A DNA stretch of 64,000 bases, taken from NCBI RefSeq assembly GCF_041647995.1, contig NZ_JARRIB010000002.1, forward strand, positions 350,455 through 414,454, read 5' to 3'. This DNA is from Pyrococcus kukulkanii. Its GTDB lineage: Archaea; Methanobacteriota_B; Thermococci; Thermococcales; Thermococcaceae. Shown here piece by piece: positions 56,136 through 64,000 of the stretch; the stretch's first letter is position 1, and the number at the start of each line of letters is the position of its first letter. The translations under genes and the position numbers were made by a program. The notes below the pieces were generated by a model. That model was not told the origin of the DNA. It did no database searches and saw nothing but the letters and a program-made list of their open reading frames with translations.

Positions 56136-57529
56136 AAACCCTGATATTAGCTGGGGGTAAAGGAACGAGGCTCTGGCCCTTAAGCAGAGAGATGATGCCC
56201 AAGCAGTTCATAAAGTTCTTCAACGAGAAGTCCCTATTCCAGAAAACCATGGAGAGGGCTTTACTATTCTCAAAGCCGAAAGAGATATTCATAGTGACAA
56301 ATAGGGAGTACAGGTTTAGGGTTCTCGATGATCTTGATGAACTGGGAGTTAAGGTTCCTGAGGAAAACGTCCTCCTTGAGCCAGTTGGAAAGAACACGCT
56401 ACCCGCGATATACTGGGGCCTTAAAGTCATAGATGAAAACTATGGCGACTCCATAGTTGCCGTCCTTCCAAGCGATCACGCGATTGAGGTTAATGACAAC
56501 TACATCGAAGCCTTCAAGAAGGCAGAAAAGCTCGCGGAGAAGTACCTCGTCACCTTTGGAATAAAGCCAACCAAACCCCACACAGGCTACGGTTACATAA
56601 AGCCGGGGGAGAAGATAGAGGTAGAGGGGAAGTTCCTGGGGTACTTAGTTGATGAGTTCAAGGAGAAGCCAGACCTTGAAACAGCGAAGAGGTACGTCGA
56701 GAGCGGCTACTACTGGAACAGCGGAATGTTCATGTTCAGAACATCCGTTTTCATGGAGGAAGCTAGAAGGCATGCCCCCGAAGTTGTTAGAGCGTTTGAG
56801 GATGGAAAGAACATAGAGGAAATATATGAGCTCGCCCCAGAGATAAGCGTTGACTACGGAGTAATGGAGAAGACTGACAAAGCAGCTGTAGTTCCACTGA
56901 ACACCTACTGGAACGACCTTGGAAGCTTCGATGCGGTCTATGAAGCTTTAGAAAAGGATGAAAGCGGGAACGCGGTAAAGGTCAGGGGCTTCAAGGCCAA
57001 GTACATAAACGTTGATTCAAGGAACAATCTAATCCTCACGGAGAGGCTTACCGCTACGGTTGGAGTTGAAGACCTAGTAATAATAGATACTGGAGATGCC
57101 CTGCTCGTCGCGAAGAAGGGAGAGACCCAGAAGGTGAAGGAAGTATACAAGAGGCTTAAAGAGCAGAAAGATGAGAGGGCGGTAGTTCATAGAACCGCCT
57201 ATAGGCCCTGGGGTAGCTATACAGTTCTAGAGGAGGGAGAGAGGTACAAGATAAAGAGGATAACAGTTCTCCCAGGGAAGAAGCTCTCCCTCCAGATGCA
57301 CTACCACAGGAGCGAGCACTGGGTGGTCGTTAGGGGAACCGCTAAGGTTCGGGTCGGGGACAAGGAGTTCATCTTGAGGCCAGGGGAGAGCACCTTCATC
57401 CCTGCAGGTGTAGTTCACAGGCTCGAGAACCCAGGAAAGGTAATTCTGGAAGTCATAGAAACTCAGATCGGAGAGTACTTAGAAGAGGACGACATAGTCA
57501 GGCTACAAGACGATTACGGAAGGGAATAA
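56132..57529 (+). CDS. manC: Bifunctional mannose-1-P guanylyltransferase / mannose-6-P isomerase
   Basis: 465 residues. The N-terminal pyrophosphorylase has [20 protein letters not shown] with KQFIKF and PSDHAIEV; the C-terminal cupin has [39 protein letters not shown] and [12 protein letters not shown], type II phosphomannose isomerase. It therefore makes GDP-mannose for MpgS and isomerises fructose-6-P/mannose-6-P. The start overlaps mpgP. Confidence 0.95.
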   Translation: MKTLILAGGKGTRLWPLSREMMPKQFIKFFNEKSLFQKTMERALLFSKPKEIFIVTNREYRFRVLDDLDELGVKVPEENVLLEPVGKNTLPAIYWGLKVIDENYGDSIVAVLPSDHAIEVNDNYIEAFKKAEKLAEKYLVTFGIKPTKPHTGYGYIKPGEKIEVEGKFLGYLVDEFKEKPDLETAKRYVESGYYWNSGMFMFRTSVFMEEARRHAPEVVRAFEDGKNIEEIYELAPEISVDYGVMEKTDKAAVVPLNTYWNDLGSFDAVYEALEKDESGNAVKVRGFKAKYINVDSRNNLILTERLTATVGVEDLVIIDTGDALLVAKKGETQKVKEVYKRLKEQKDERAVVHRTAYRPWGSYTVLEEGERYKIKRITVLPGKKLSLQMHYHRSEHWVVVRGTAKVRVGDKEFILRPGESTFIPAGVVHRLENPGKVILEVIETQIGEYLEEDDIVRLQDDYGRE

Positions 57530-57568
57530 CCTTTTAACTTTTCTTTACTATTCACCGAGGGTGATAAA

Positions 57569-58936
57569 ATGGGGAAGCTCTTTGGAACGTTCGGAGTTAG
57601 GGGCATCGCCAACGAGAAGATAACCCCAGAGTTCGCCCTGAAGATAGGGATGGCCTTCGGAACGATGCTGAAGAGGGAGGGCAGGAAAAAACCATTAGTT
57701 GTCGTTGGCAGGGACACGAGGGTAAGTGGAGAGATGCTCAAGAACGCGCTGATAAGCGGACTTCTGAGCGTTGGTTGTGATGTTATCGACGTAGGCATCG
57801 CTCCAACCCCAGCGGTTCAGTGGGCAACCAAGCACTTCAACGCCGATGGAGGGGCAGTAATTACAGCCTCCCACAATCCTCCAGAGTACAACGGAATAAA
57901 GCTCCTCGAACCTAACGGAATGGGACTAAAGAAGGAGAGAGAGGCAGTAGTTGAGGAGCTCTTCTTTAAGGAAGACTTCGACAGGGCAAAGTGGTGGGAG
58001 ATAGGTGAGGTCAGGAGGGAGGATATAATCAAGGACTACATTGAGGCGATAAAGAGCAAGGTTGATGTTGAGGCGATAAAGAATAGGAGGCCTTTCGTAG
58101 TAGTTGACACTTCAAACGGTGCCGGCTCCCTGACTTTGCCGTACCTCTTGAGGGAGCTCGGCTGTAAGGTGGTTTCAGTTAACGCTCATCCCGACGGCCA
58201 CTTCCCCGCGAGGAATCCCGAGCCAAACGAAGAGAACCTGAAGGGCTTCATGGAGATAGTTAAAGCCCTAGGGGCGGACTTTGGAGTAGCCCAGGACGGT
58301 GACGCCGATAGGGCGGTGTTCATAGATGAGAACGGCAGGTTCATTCAGGGTGACAAGACTTTCGCCCTCGTAGCTGATGCAGTGCTCAGGGAGAACGGTG
58401 GCGGTTTGCTGGTTACAACGGTTGCAACTTCAAACCTCTTGGATGACATAGCTAAGAGGAACAATGCTAGGGTAATGAGAACTAAGGTTGGCGATCTTGT
58501 AGTTGCTAGAGCACTCCTAGAGAACAACGGAACGATAGGCGGTGAGGAGAACGGCGGGGTGATATTCCCCGACCACGTCCTGGGAAGAGACGGTGCAATG
58601 ACGGTAGCTAAGATAGTTGAGATATTCGCGAAGAGCGGAAAGAAGTTCAGCGAGCTAATAGATGAGCTTCCCAAGTACTACCAGATAAAGACGAAGAGGC
58701 ACGTTGAGGGAGACAGATATGAGATAGTCAATAAAGTTGCGGAGATGGCGAGGGAAAAAGGTTATACAGTGGATACAACGGATGGTGCGAAGGTAATATT
58801 CGATGACGGCTGGGTTCTGGTTAGGGCGAGTGGAACTGAGCCAATAATAAGGATATTCAGTGAGGCAAAAAGCGAAGAAAAGGCCAAAGAGTACTTAGAA
58901 TTGGGATTGAGTTTGCTTGAGAAGGTTATTGGATGA
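57569..58936 (+). CDS. manB: Phosphomannomutase/phosphohexomutase (ManB)
   Basis: 455 residues: catalytic Ser in [18 protein letters not shown] (about residue 100), metal loop AQDGDADRAVFID, sugar loop GGEENGGVI and phosphate site VRASGTEPIIRI. It converts mannose-6-P to mannose-1-P for ManC. GEENG is the PMM/PGM-type sugar loop. 39 bases after manC, with its own GGTGATAAA ribosome site; likely in the operon, although CTTTTAACTTTTC in the gap might be a weak promoter. Confidence 0.93.
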   Translation: MGKLFGTFGVRGIANEKITPEFALKIGMAFGTMLKREGRKKPLVVVGRDTRVSGEMLKNALISGLLSVGCDVIDVGIAPTPAVQWATKHFNADGGAVITASHNPPEYNGIKLLEPNGMGLKKEREAVVEELFFKEDFDRAKWWEIGEVRREDIIKDYIEAIKSKVDVEAIKNRRPFVVVDTSNGAGSLTLPYLLRELGCKVVSVNAHPDGHFPARNPEPNEENLKGFMEIVKALGADFGVAQDGDADRAVFIDENGRFIQGDKTFALVADAVLRENGGGLLVTTVATSNLLDDIAKRNNARVMRTKVGDLVVARALLENNGTIGGEENGGVIFPDHVLGRDGAMTVAKIVEIFAKSGKKFSELIDELPKYYQIKTKRHVEGDRYEIVNKVAEMAREKGYTVDTTDGAKVIFDDGWVLVRASGTEPIIRIFSEAKSEEKAKEYLELGLSLLEKVIG

Positions 58937-58951
58937 TTTCCTTTTTCCTAA

Positions 58952-59320
58952 TATATTTTTGCTCTAAGTGGAATAAAGGGAAAAAGGAGCATAAAGACAG
59001 AATTTCCCCTGGGGAATATTAGACTTGATGTCTACGTTAGTTCCCAAAATCTCGCAGTAGAAGTTGAAACCCTATATGGAGAGCTAGTGCTCCTGTTAAA
59101 GCTGAGACAGGACGTTGAAACAAGGCTTGAATATAGACTTAGGTTGTGGATAGTTATTCCTCCCTCCTCAGCAATGATATTGAAGAAAGAGCTAGTTGAA
59201 TTTGCAAAATACGTGAAGGAACGATACGGAGATAGAGTTAAGGTTTTCACAATTGACATAGACAGGAAAGAGCTAATTCCTATACTCGGCAAGTCTAAGG
59301 CTAAGGAAGCCAAAAAATAG
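58952..59320 (+). pseudogene. 5'-truncated open frame (nuclease-like fragment)
   Basis: A 122-codon open frame with no ATG, GTG or TTG until GTG 59087. Reading from the opening stop gives FPLGNIRLDVYVSSQNLAVE and EVETLYGELVLLLKLRQDVE, then LRLWIVIPPSSAMILKKEL, ending in a Lys tail. The D...ExE pattern between two strands resembles PD-(D/E)xK nucleases, but this is weak. A start codon is missing exactly where the conserved part begins, so the 5' end seems lost behind manB. If translated from 59087 it would be a 77-residue fragment. Confidence 0.4.
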
Positions 59321-59535
59321 CTTAGCAAGCTCTTGACCTTAGTATAAACTTCCGTCTATTCTTCTCATTTAATTTATTGCCTTTTATGGCTTAATTTGGG
59401 TAAAACATTGATCCATTCTCTGATTTTTATATTTTGCCGTTTCTTCAGCCTTTTTATAATCTCCTCTCATGTGGGTTTATTGGTTCAAAGAACCCGGTGG
59501 TGAGCTTTTAAATAAAGGAAAGATTTTTATAGGTT

Positions 59536-59565
59536 GATACCCCCCGAAGTACTTCGGGGGGTATC
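59536..59565. promoter_or_regulatory. Perfect 30-bp palindrome over the ATPase transcription start
   Basis: A perfect inverted repeat with arms GATACCCCCCGAAGT and ACTTCGGGGGGTATC and no spacer, ending one base before the ATG at 59567. The TATA-like TTTTTATA (59524-59531) places the transcription start inside it, so it could be an operator or a strong 5' hairpin. The broken ATPase gene at 7858 has palindromes in the same position. Confidence 0.75.
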
Positions 59566-59566
59566 A

Positions 59567-60643
59567 ATGCGTAAGCCCATATTCTTCGACCAGAGACCTA
59601 GGACAACACCCGACCAGTTGTTTGGAAGGGAGGAGGATATAAGGAAATTACTAAGGGCTCTGGAAGCAGGTAGCTGGGTAGCTATTCTTGGCCCAAGAAT
59701 GGTTGGGAAAACAAGTTTAGCGTTAGCTGGAGCTAATGCATTTGCTAAAAAGAACAAGTACAAAGTAGTCCTGGTCGATCTGAGAGATACTGAAACTTTT
59801 AGACAAGCCACTGAAAAGATACTTGCAAGACTTCCAAAATCGCTCTTAACGTCTCTTTCACAGTATATTTCCAGGATCTCCATTTCCACGGCTAAAGTGG
59901 GAGTCTCTGTTAAACTAAAGAGGAACAGCCCAGCTAGAAAAATCCTTTCGGATGCACTAGCCAAGCTTAACAATACTGTACTCATTCTCGATGAAGTCCA
60001 GAGCATAAATCAAGGAGTTCACTATTTTCTTAAAGTTCTTGGCTCTGTGTTTAACGAAAATCCTTCGTTAATTGTTATTTTCACTGGCTCATATTCTGGT
60101 ATTGTAAAGAAAATGTTTGAGTCAACGTACAGGGAGGCCATGTTTGGACGCCCTCCAATTGATATACGACTTGCTCCTTGGAAAGAGACTACGGCGGAGG
60201 ATTTTCTAAAAACGGGGTTCAAGAAGCTCAAGATAGAGTACCAAGAATGGGAGATTAGAGAAGCAATAAAGCAACTCGGCACGTTACCTGGGTGGTTGAA
60301 CTTGTACGGAGTTAAAAGGTATATAGAGAAAGATCATAGAATTGCCCTAAAAACTACAATTGACAAAGCAGTTAAGAAGGCGGAAAAGGAGTTGGAAAAT
60401 TTGCTAAAAGGAAGAAGCCCAAAAGCGAGGGAAGTTATCAAGTTACTGGCACTTGGAGCGTCATGGAGTGATATGGTTAGTACTGGAATTTCCGAGGATG
60501 CCTTAAGTAGGTTGCTAACTACTTTAATGGAGGGTCTTTTTATCGTTGAGAAAGACGAAGATACAGGAGTTTACTACTTTGTTGATCCTGTTTATAGGAA
60601 AGCAGCGATGAAACTCCCACTGATTCCTAAGAATATAATCTAA
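59567..60643 (+). CDS. Archaeal P-loop ATPase (PF01637-type)
   Basis: 358 residues. It opens MRKPIFFDQRPRTTPDQLFG, with Walker A LGPRMVGKTSLA near residue 40, Walker B TVLILDEVQSI, sensor IFTGSYSG, then a lid (PGWLNLYGVKRYI) and a C-terminal winged helix (SDMVSTGISEDALSRLLTTL). Members of this STAND-like family occur in many lineage-specific copies in archaea; roles in DNA-linked processes are suspected but unproven. ATG 59567 follows the palindrome directly, with no ribosome site other than the GGGGGG arm; TTG 59534 is rejected because it lies upstream of the palindrome. Confidence 0.85.
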   Translation: MRKPIFFDQRPRTTPDQLFGREEDIRKLLRALEAGSWVAILGPRMVGKTSLALAGANAFAKKNKYKVVLVDLRDTETFRQATEKILARLPKSLLTSLSQYISRISISTAKVGVSVKLKRNSPARKILSDALAKLNNTVLILDEVQSINQGVHYFLKVLGSVFNENPSLIVIFTGSYSGIVKKMFESTYREAMFGRPPIDIRLAPWKETTAEDFLKTGFKKLKIEYQEWEIREAIKQLGTLPGWLNLYGVKRYIEKDHRIALKTTIDKAVKKAEKELENLLKGRSPKAREVIKLLALGASWSDMVSTGISEDALSRLLTTLMEGLFIVEKDEDTGVYYFVDPVYRKAAMKLPLIPKNII

Positions 60644-60816
60644 TGCCTCGAGACAAGACAGCCAGAGAGCATAACTTGGAAATGTGATCCCACAGGTGTT
60701 AATACCAACCTTTTTCCTCTTGCTTTCTTCTTGACTAGCCTGCCTAGTTCAATTGCATCCTCATCCGTTAATTCTGAGTTCTTGAGGATTTCATCGAGTT
60801 CCTTTAGCCTTTTCAT
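60640..60816 (-). CDS. Small VapB-like antitoxin remnant
   Basis: A 58-residue minus-strand frame beginning MKRLKELDEILKNSELTDED then AIELGRLVKKKARG resembles short VapB antitoxins (an acidic helix, then a basic helix). The tail after KRL does not look like the family and may be out of frame. No toxin gene is next to it. It ends 4 bases inside the convergent ATPase gene. A weak GAGGG lies 14 bases before the ATG. Confidence 0.4.
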   Translation of the reverse strand: MKRLKELDEILKNSELTDEDAIELGRLVKKKARGKRLVLTPVGSHFQVMLSGCLVSRH

Positions 60817-60898
60817 GATCTTAAAGTTCCCTCGTCGATATTATTTTGAATTTTCATTCTAGACGCCCTTTTTAAGTGCTTAAGGAAGCTAGGGAAAG

Positions 60899-62863
60899 CT
60901 AAATTAACTCCCTCGCATCGATCAATTTCTCCTTTTCCCTTACATGCTCTATCAGCCTTTTGTACGTCTCATGACTGCTCAAAGTGCTTGAATCTCCAAT
61001 CATTATCAGCTTCCTCTTAGCCCTCGTCAGCGAGACATTTAACCTCCTCAAGTCCTTAAGAAATCCTATCTCTCCTGCTTTATTCGACCTGACAAATGAT
61101 AGGATTATTACCTCCTTCTCCCTTCCCTGGTAACCGTCGACGGTCTTAACTTCTATCTCCTCGGGAACGCTCATGCTTATTAGATCCCTCTGATCATCAT
61201 ATGGGGTTATAACTCCAATCCATTCAGGCTTAACCCCTACCTCTAGGAGTTTCTTCACGACTTCAGTAACTATCTTGGCCTCCAAAGGATTTTCCCTGCT
61301 CTCGCTTCCCTTCCTCTGCCTCTCCCACCTGTTCTCGATCTTTGAGGTATCTATGAACACCACAACGTTCTCCGGCTTTATAACCTCGGCCCAGGGATCT
61401 TCCAGCTCATCATCAACCCCAAGATCCCTCAGCGTAATTCCCCTAACCCTCTCATCGGCCACGATTTTACCCTGATAGAACTCCCTGCTCGGGAACTCCA
61501 TTATCCTCTCGTTCATCCTGTACTGAACCGTAAGCATCTCGCTCTTCCACGGGTACCTCTCAATTAATCCCTCAAACAAAGTTTTAGATAGTTCCTGGGC
61601 CTCTAAGCTAAGTATCGTGGGAGGTAGCTGTTTGTGATCCCCAGCCAAGATGAACCTCTCAACCTTATTCAGTGGGATCAAGATACTGGGGATCGTTGCC
61701 TGGGTTGCCTCGTCTATTATTGCAACATCGTAACTATCGTAATCAACAAATTCCAGTGCCGCCGATGAGTTAGTCGTCAGCACTACATCCGCCTCCCTGA
61801 TTATGTCCCTCGCTATCCTCTCCTCAAGCTTCCTGGCATCTTCAAAAGCCTTCTGAACCTGCCTGTTCAGCTTTATCCACTCCGCCATCTCCCTGATGAG
61901 CCTCGCCGATAATCCCCTCGCTCCCCTCTTCCTCTCGGCGAGCTTTAGGATTTCCGAATCGCTCAAGCCCCTCCTGAACTTTGGGGTTGGTTTGATGTAA
62001 GTATCCCTCTTTTCGGCTAGACTCTGTCCTATGACCCTCAGTTCCCTGAGCTCACCGTACAGCTCGTGCTGGGTTATCAGATAAGCTAAGGTCGTCTCGT
62101 GAAGCTCCCTCGAGACCCTGCTCGGGTGGCCGACCCTAACTATCTTAACTCCCTCTTTGGCGAGCCTCTCCACTAGATTGTCAACTGCAACGTTGCTTTC
62201 GGCCGTTGCGAGAACCTTGTTACCCCTCTTAACCTCCTGCCTTATCAGCTCAACCAATGCTCTAGTCTTTCCAGTCCCGAATGGGCCGTGAATTAGGAAG
62301 AAGTCCTCACTTCCCAAAGCTTTTGATATGGCCCTCCTTTGGGCTGGATTGAGGCTCTTATCAAAGGGCTCAAATTTCACTTCCTCACTCTTTGAGGGCT
62401 CATCTAAACCTAGGTAGAACTCTAGTGCTTTTTTGCCGGCCTTCTTTATCCTGTCAAGGTTTTCAAGCCACCTTTTGAAAGTTATGTCGTTGGCGTACAG
62501 ATCAAGCCTTACATCCCTTAGGGCCCACTCCGGGACGGTCTCTAAGGCAACGACAATGAACCTCTTTCCCTTCTCTACTACAGTGCCAACGAGGTCGCTC
62601 TTTAAGGGGTCCCTCCTGCTTATAACGACTAAATCTCCAACACTTATCTCGGTCTTTATCTCCCTGCTCCTCCCGTACTTGACGAGAAAGTAGCCGAGCT
62701 CCTCACCAACGATCTTCCCGTTCAGGTTGAGAATAGCCCTCCCAACTTTCTCCCTCTCAACTCCGCTTAACCTTCTCATCTCTAACCTCATGACCTCTAT
62801 TTCAGCTTCTCTTTCGATTTCAACAAGCTCTTTGAGCCTGTTTATGAAGCTTATTAGGTTCAT
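60899..62863 (-). CDS. Upf1/Dna2-like superfamily 1 helicase
   Basis: About 654 residues. Motif I HGPFGTGKTRALVEL, Ia ATAESNVAVDNLVERL, II DVAIIDEATQAT (DEAT-type DExx), III AGDHKQLPPTI, IV QYRMNERIMEFPS, V VKTVDGYQGREKEVIILS and VI NVSLTRAKRKLI are all present; the N-terminal 180 residues form the beta-barrel/stalk 1B-like domain. It is expected to unwind DNA or RNA 5' to 3'. ATG 62863 (MNLISFINRL) is chosen for its GGGAGAG site; the frame from 62890 is unsupported. Confidence 0.93.
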   Translation of the reverse strand: MNLISFINRLKELVEIEREAEIEVMRLEMRRLSGVEREKVGRAILNLNGKIVGEELGYFLVKYGRSREIKTEISVGDLVVISRRDPLKSDLVGTVVEKGKRFIVVALETVPEWALRDVRLDLYANDITFKRWLENLDRIKKAGKKALEFYLGLDEPSKSEEVKFEPFDKSLNPAQRRAISKALGSEDFFLIHGPFGTGKTRALVELIRQEVKRGNKVLATAESNVAVDNLVERLAKEGVKIVRVGHPSRVSRELHETTLAYLITQHELYGELRELRVIGQSLAEKRDTYIKPTPKFRRGLSDSEILKLAERKRGARGLSARLIREMAEWIKLNRQVQKAFEDARKLEERIARDIIREADVVLTTNSSAALEFVDYDSYDVAIIDEATQATIPSILIPLNKVERFILAGDHKQLPPTILSLEAQELSKTLFEGLIERYPWKSEMLTVQYRMNERIMEFPSREFYQGKIVADERVRGITLRDLGVDDELEDPWAEVIKPENVVVFIDTSKIENRWERQRKGSESRENPLEAKIVTEVVKKLLEVGVKPEWIGVITPYDDQRDLISMSVPEEIEVKTVDGYQGREKEVIILSFVRSNKAGEIGFLKDLRRLNVSLTRAKRKLIMIGDSSTLSSHETYKRLIEHVREKEKLIDARELI

Positions 62864-62940
62864 CGAAGGTCTCTCCCAGGATAAATTCATAAAGTTTTGG
62901 ATTTTTATTCGAAAAGAACCAGGTTCCTTTATGGGTAAAG

Positions 62941-63230
62941 GCCCATCTCTCGTGAGGGTTTAAGGGGAAATGGAGTTCCCCGTAAATCGGCTCTCACGAG
63001 GAACTTAGACAGGTACATTGGGACCCGCCACTCGTGAGGCATTTGAATAGGCTGTTCTTTTTGTAGTTTCTTTTGTTGGTTGTAAATCGTGAATTTTTTG
63101 GTTTTTGAGTGTGCTTTTGTTTTGGGGCTGTTTCCGTTCGGCCCGGAGGCTGATCCGGTGGCTCCAATGTGAGCGGGAGTGCAAAGCCAACCGCACCACT
63201 TGCACTACAACTGGTAGCGGAAACGGTAGA
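62941..63230. other. GC-rich structured intergenic island, possible ncRNA or element
   Basis: No gene fits the 474 bases before the RHH gene, but the sequence folds strongly. CTCGTGAG (62949-62956) pairs with CTCACGAG (62993-63000), enclosing GGGGAA (62964-62969)/TTCCCC (62976-62981). A second CTCGTGAG at 63031-63038 can pair with the same CTCACGAG, so two structures compete. After an A/T-rich gap, GTTTCCG (63130-63136) pairs with CGGAAAC (63218-63224), and GTGCAA (63179-63184) with TTGCAC (63200-63205). High GC in an A/T-rich genome is typical of structured RNA in hyperthermophiles. An IS remnant is the other option. Confidence 0.45.
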
Positions 63231-63337
63231 GCTGATAGGAATTTAGTTAGCTCGCAGAATAATGGTAAGGAAAAGGTTGGTGTCTATAGGAGATAATGTT
63301 AAATACGATTGTAGTGAGATTGTAGTTGGTGGGGTTG

Positions 63338-63661
63338 ATGGCGGAGGGTGCTGAGTACCCAATATCTGTGAGGCTCCCAGGGTATGTGGTCAAGAAGATT
63401 GACGAACTGGTAAGGAAGAAGGAGTTTAGGAGCCGCTCAGACTTCATCAAGTATGCGGTCATCCTAGCCCTGGGTCAGATAATGGTTGAAGAGGCTAGAG
63501 AGCTCGCCAAGAGTCTAACTCCTGAAGAGATAAGGAGGGAGGTTGGATAGGCTAGGAGAAGGTTGCTTGCTGGAGAGTTTGAGAACGAGGAGGAAGAGGT
63601 TAGCGGAATCCTTGAGGAAGTTGAAGAGGAGTATAGGAAGCTCAAGGATGCCAGGAAATGA
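63338..63661 (+). pseudogene. RHH antitoxin gene interrupted by TAG
   Basis: A ribbon-helix-helix protein starting at ATG 63338 (GGTGGGG site): PISVRLPGYVVKKIDELVRK, FRSRSDFIKYAVILALGQ, then EARELAKSLTPEEIRREVG. It stops at TAG 63548-63550, but the frame continues open with ARRRLLAGEFENEEEEVSG and EEEYRKLKDARK to TGA 63659-63661, which overlaps the next ATG. The C-terminal half, the toxin-binding part, is thus cut off by one codon. The first 70 residues could still form an RHH DNA-binding repressor. Confidence 0.6.
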
Positions 63662-63774
63662 AAATAGTCATGGACACTAGAATCTCCTTGTCTTTGAATT
63701 TTCTTACAGCCCTACGACCTTTGATTACCTCCAATACGTCCGTTGCTCTTTCCCCCGATGAGATTCTCAAATAA
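63658..63774 (+). pseudogene. Truncated PIN-domain toxin remnant
   Basis: ATG 63658 overlaps the antitoxin's TGA (ATGA). The 38-residue frame KIVMDTRISLSLNFL... ends at TAA 63772-63774. The opening IVMDT with the first catalytic Asp is PIN-like, but the usual Asn after DT is Arg and the other acids are missing because about 90 residues are gone. It cannot be an active RNase. Together with the TAG-interrupted antitoxin this is a decayed vapBC-like module. Confidence 0.5.
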
Positions 63775-63800
63775 AAACAAAAACTAGGAAAAATAAAACT

Positions 63801-64000
63801 TCATGGGGCTACTGGGAGATTGTATTTTCTTGCTGTTCCTAGTATTCCATAGAGTCCTATACATCCAGTAATTATTGCACTTATGACTGCTATAGCCTTA
63901 ATAGCTGCTGGAGCCCAATATGCTAGCCTGTTGATTATCTGATAGTGCTTATCTGCCGAAATGCCAAGCATACGTATTAGTTCGGTGGGTGAATTATGCC
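63801..64000 (-). CDS. C-terminal end of a membrane protein, continues past window
   Basis: The minus-strand frame is open to base 64000 and ends at TGA 63803-63801. It reads SPTELIRMLGISADKHYQ, then NRLAYWAPAAIKAIAVISAI and TGCIGLYGILGTARKYNLP, i.e. one or two hydrophobic helices at the C-terminus. Too little is visible to name the family. Confidence 0.55.
   Translation of the reverse strand, partial: HNSPTELIRMLGISADKHYQIINRLAYWAPAAIKAIAVISAIITGCIGLYGILGTARKYNLPVAP

Noticed and set aside
59460..59530. Short frames upstream of the palindrome, such as one reading MRGDYKKAEETAKYKN on the minus strand
   Set aside because: About 28 codons with no good ribosome site or family match; kept out of the annotation.
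63548..63550. TAG read as pyrrolysine
   Set aside because: Pyrrolysine use is known from methanogens and a few others, not from this group, and the adjacent toxin is also broken.

Overview
The window is hyperthermophilic archaeal DNA that fits Thermococcales, most likely a Pyrococcus whose species I could not settle. The signs are: genes starting with ATG, GTG or TTG after GGTGA/GGAGG ribosome sites; A/T-rich TATA boxes; archaeal L15e, a type-2 isopentenyl isomerase and a mannosylglycerate operon; a tungsten aldehyde:ferredoxin oxidoreductase and an indolepyruvate:ferredoxin oxidoreductase; and a 30-base CRISPR repeat whose complement begins GTTCCAATAAGACTAAAA and ends in GAATTGAAAC/G, as in Pyrococcus.

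Layout. Bases 1-4.7 kb hold purine synthesis genes (purD, a collapsed purK, purE, purT) with two ATP-site-less KaiC-like genes between them. Next are leuS and a frameshifted archaeal ATPase gene under tandem palindromes. From 9.1 to 12.9 kb lies a secreted-protein/ABC-exporter cassette with a frameshifted permease and a second decayed permease. VapBC, another KaiC-like gene, ribosomal L15e, a DUF835 membrane protein, a methyltransferase and a dipeptidase follow. A KaiC ATPase, a small protein and a GH57 enzyme form a unit at 18-21 kb, followed by HtpX, aspS, a sugar nucleotidyltransferase and aor.

Bases 27.2-30.4 kb are one CRISPR array of 47 repeats and 46 spacers, transcribed leftward from a leader at 30.4-30.8 kb, with no cas genes in view. 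Then come a lone iorA, an amidohydrolase, tRNA-Arg, a methylthioadenosine/purine phosphorylase, an adenine-type permease, a DtxR-like regulator, two radical SAM genes, tRNA-Ala, fni, the feoA-feoB-feoC ferrous-iron operon, TatD- and BtpA-family proteins, and glmM. A GC-rich structured element follows at 47.8-48.2 kb, then tyrS, a CYTH protein, an Lrp regulator, ubiX and the c-di-AMP cyclase dacZ. A radical SAM/MoaD-like/coiled-coil cluster and the operon mpgS-mpgP-manC-manB come next. The right end (59-64 kb) is accessory: an ATPase behind a perfect 30-bp palindrome, an orphan antitoxin-like gene, a Upf1-like helicase, another GC-rich structured island, and a broken RHH/PIN toxin-antitoxin pair.

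How the genes work together. A 20-base motif close to TTTGACAAAATTATGTCAAT recurs upstream of purD, purK/purE, purT and the purine permease, which suggests one purine regulon. A TTAG...CCTAA inverted repeat lies between TATA box and gene for both the DtxR-like regulator and feoA, which suggests an autoregulated iron circuit. Several genes carry single-base disruptions (ATPase, ABC permease, htpX 5' end, a TGA just before a radical SAM gene, a TAG in an antitoxin). These are either real decay or sequence errors and should be checked before being interpreted.
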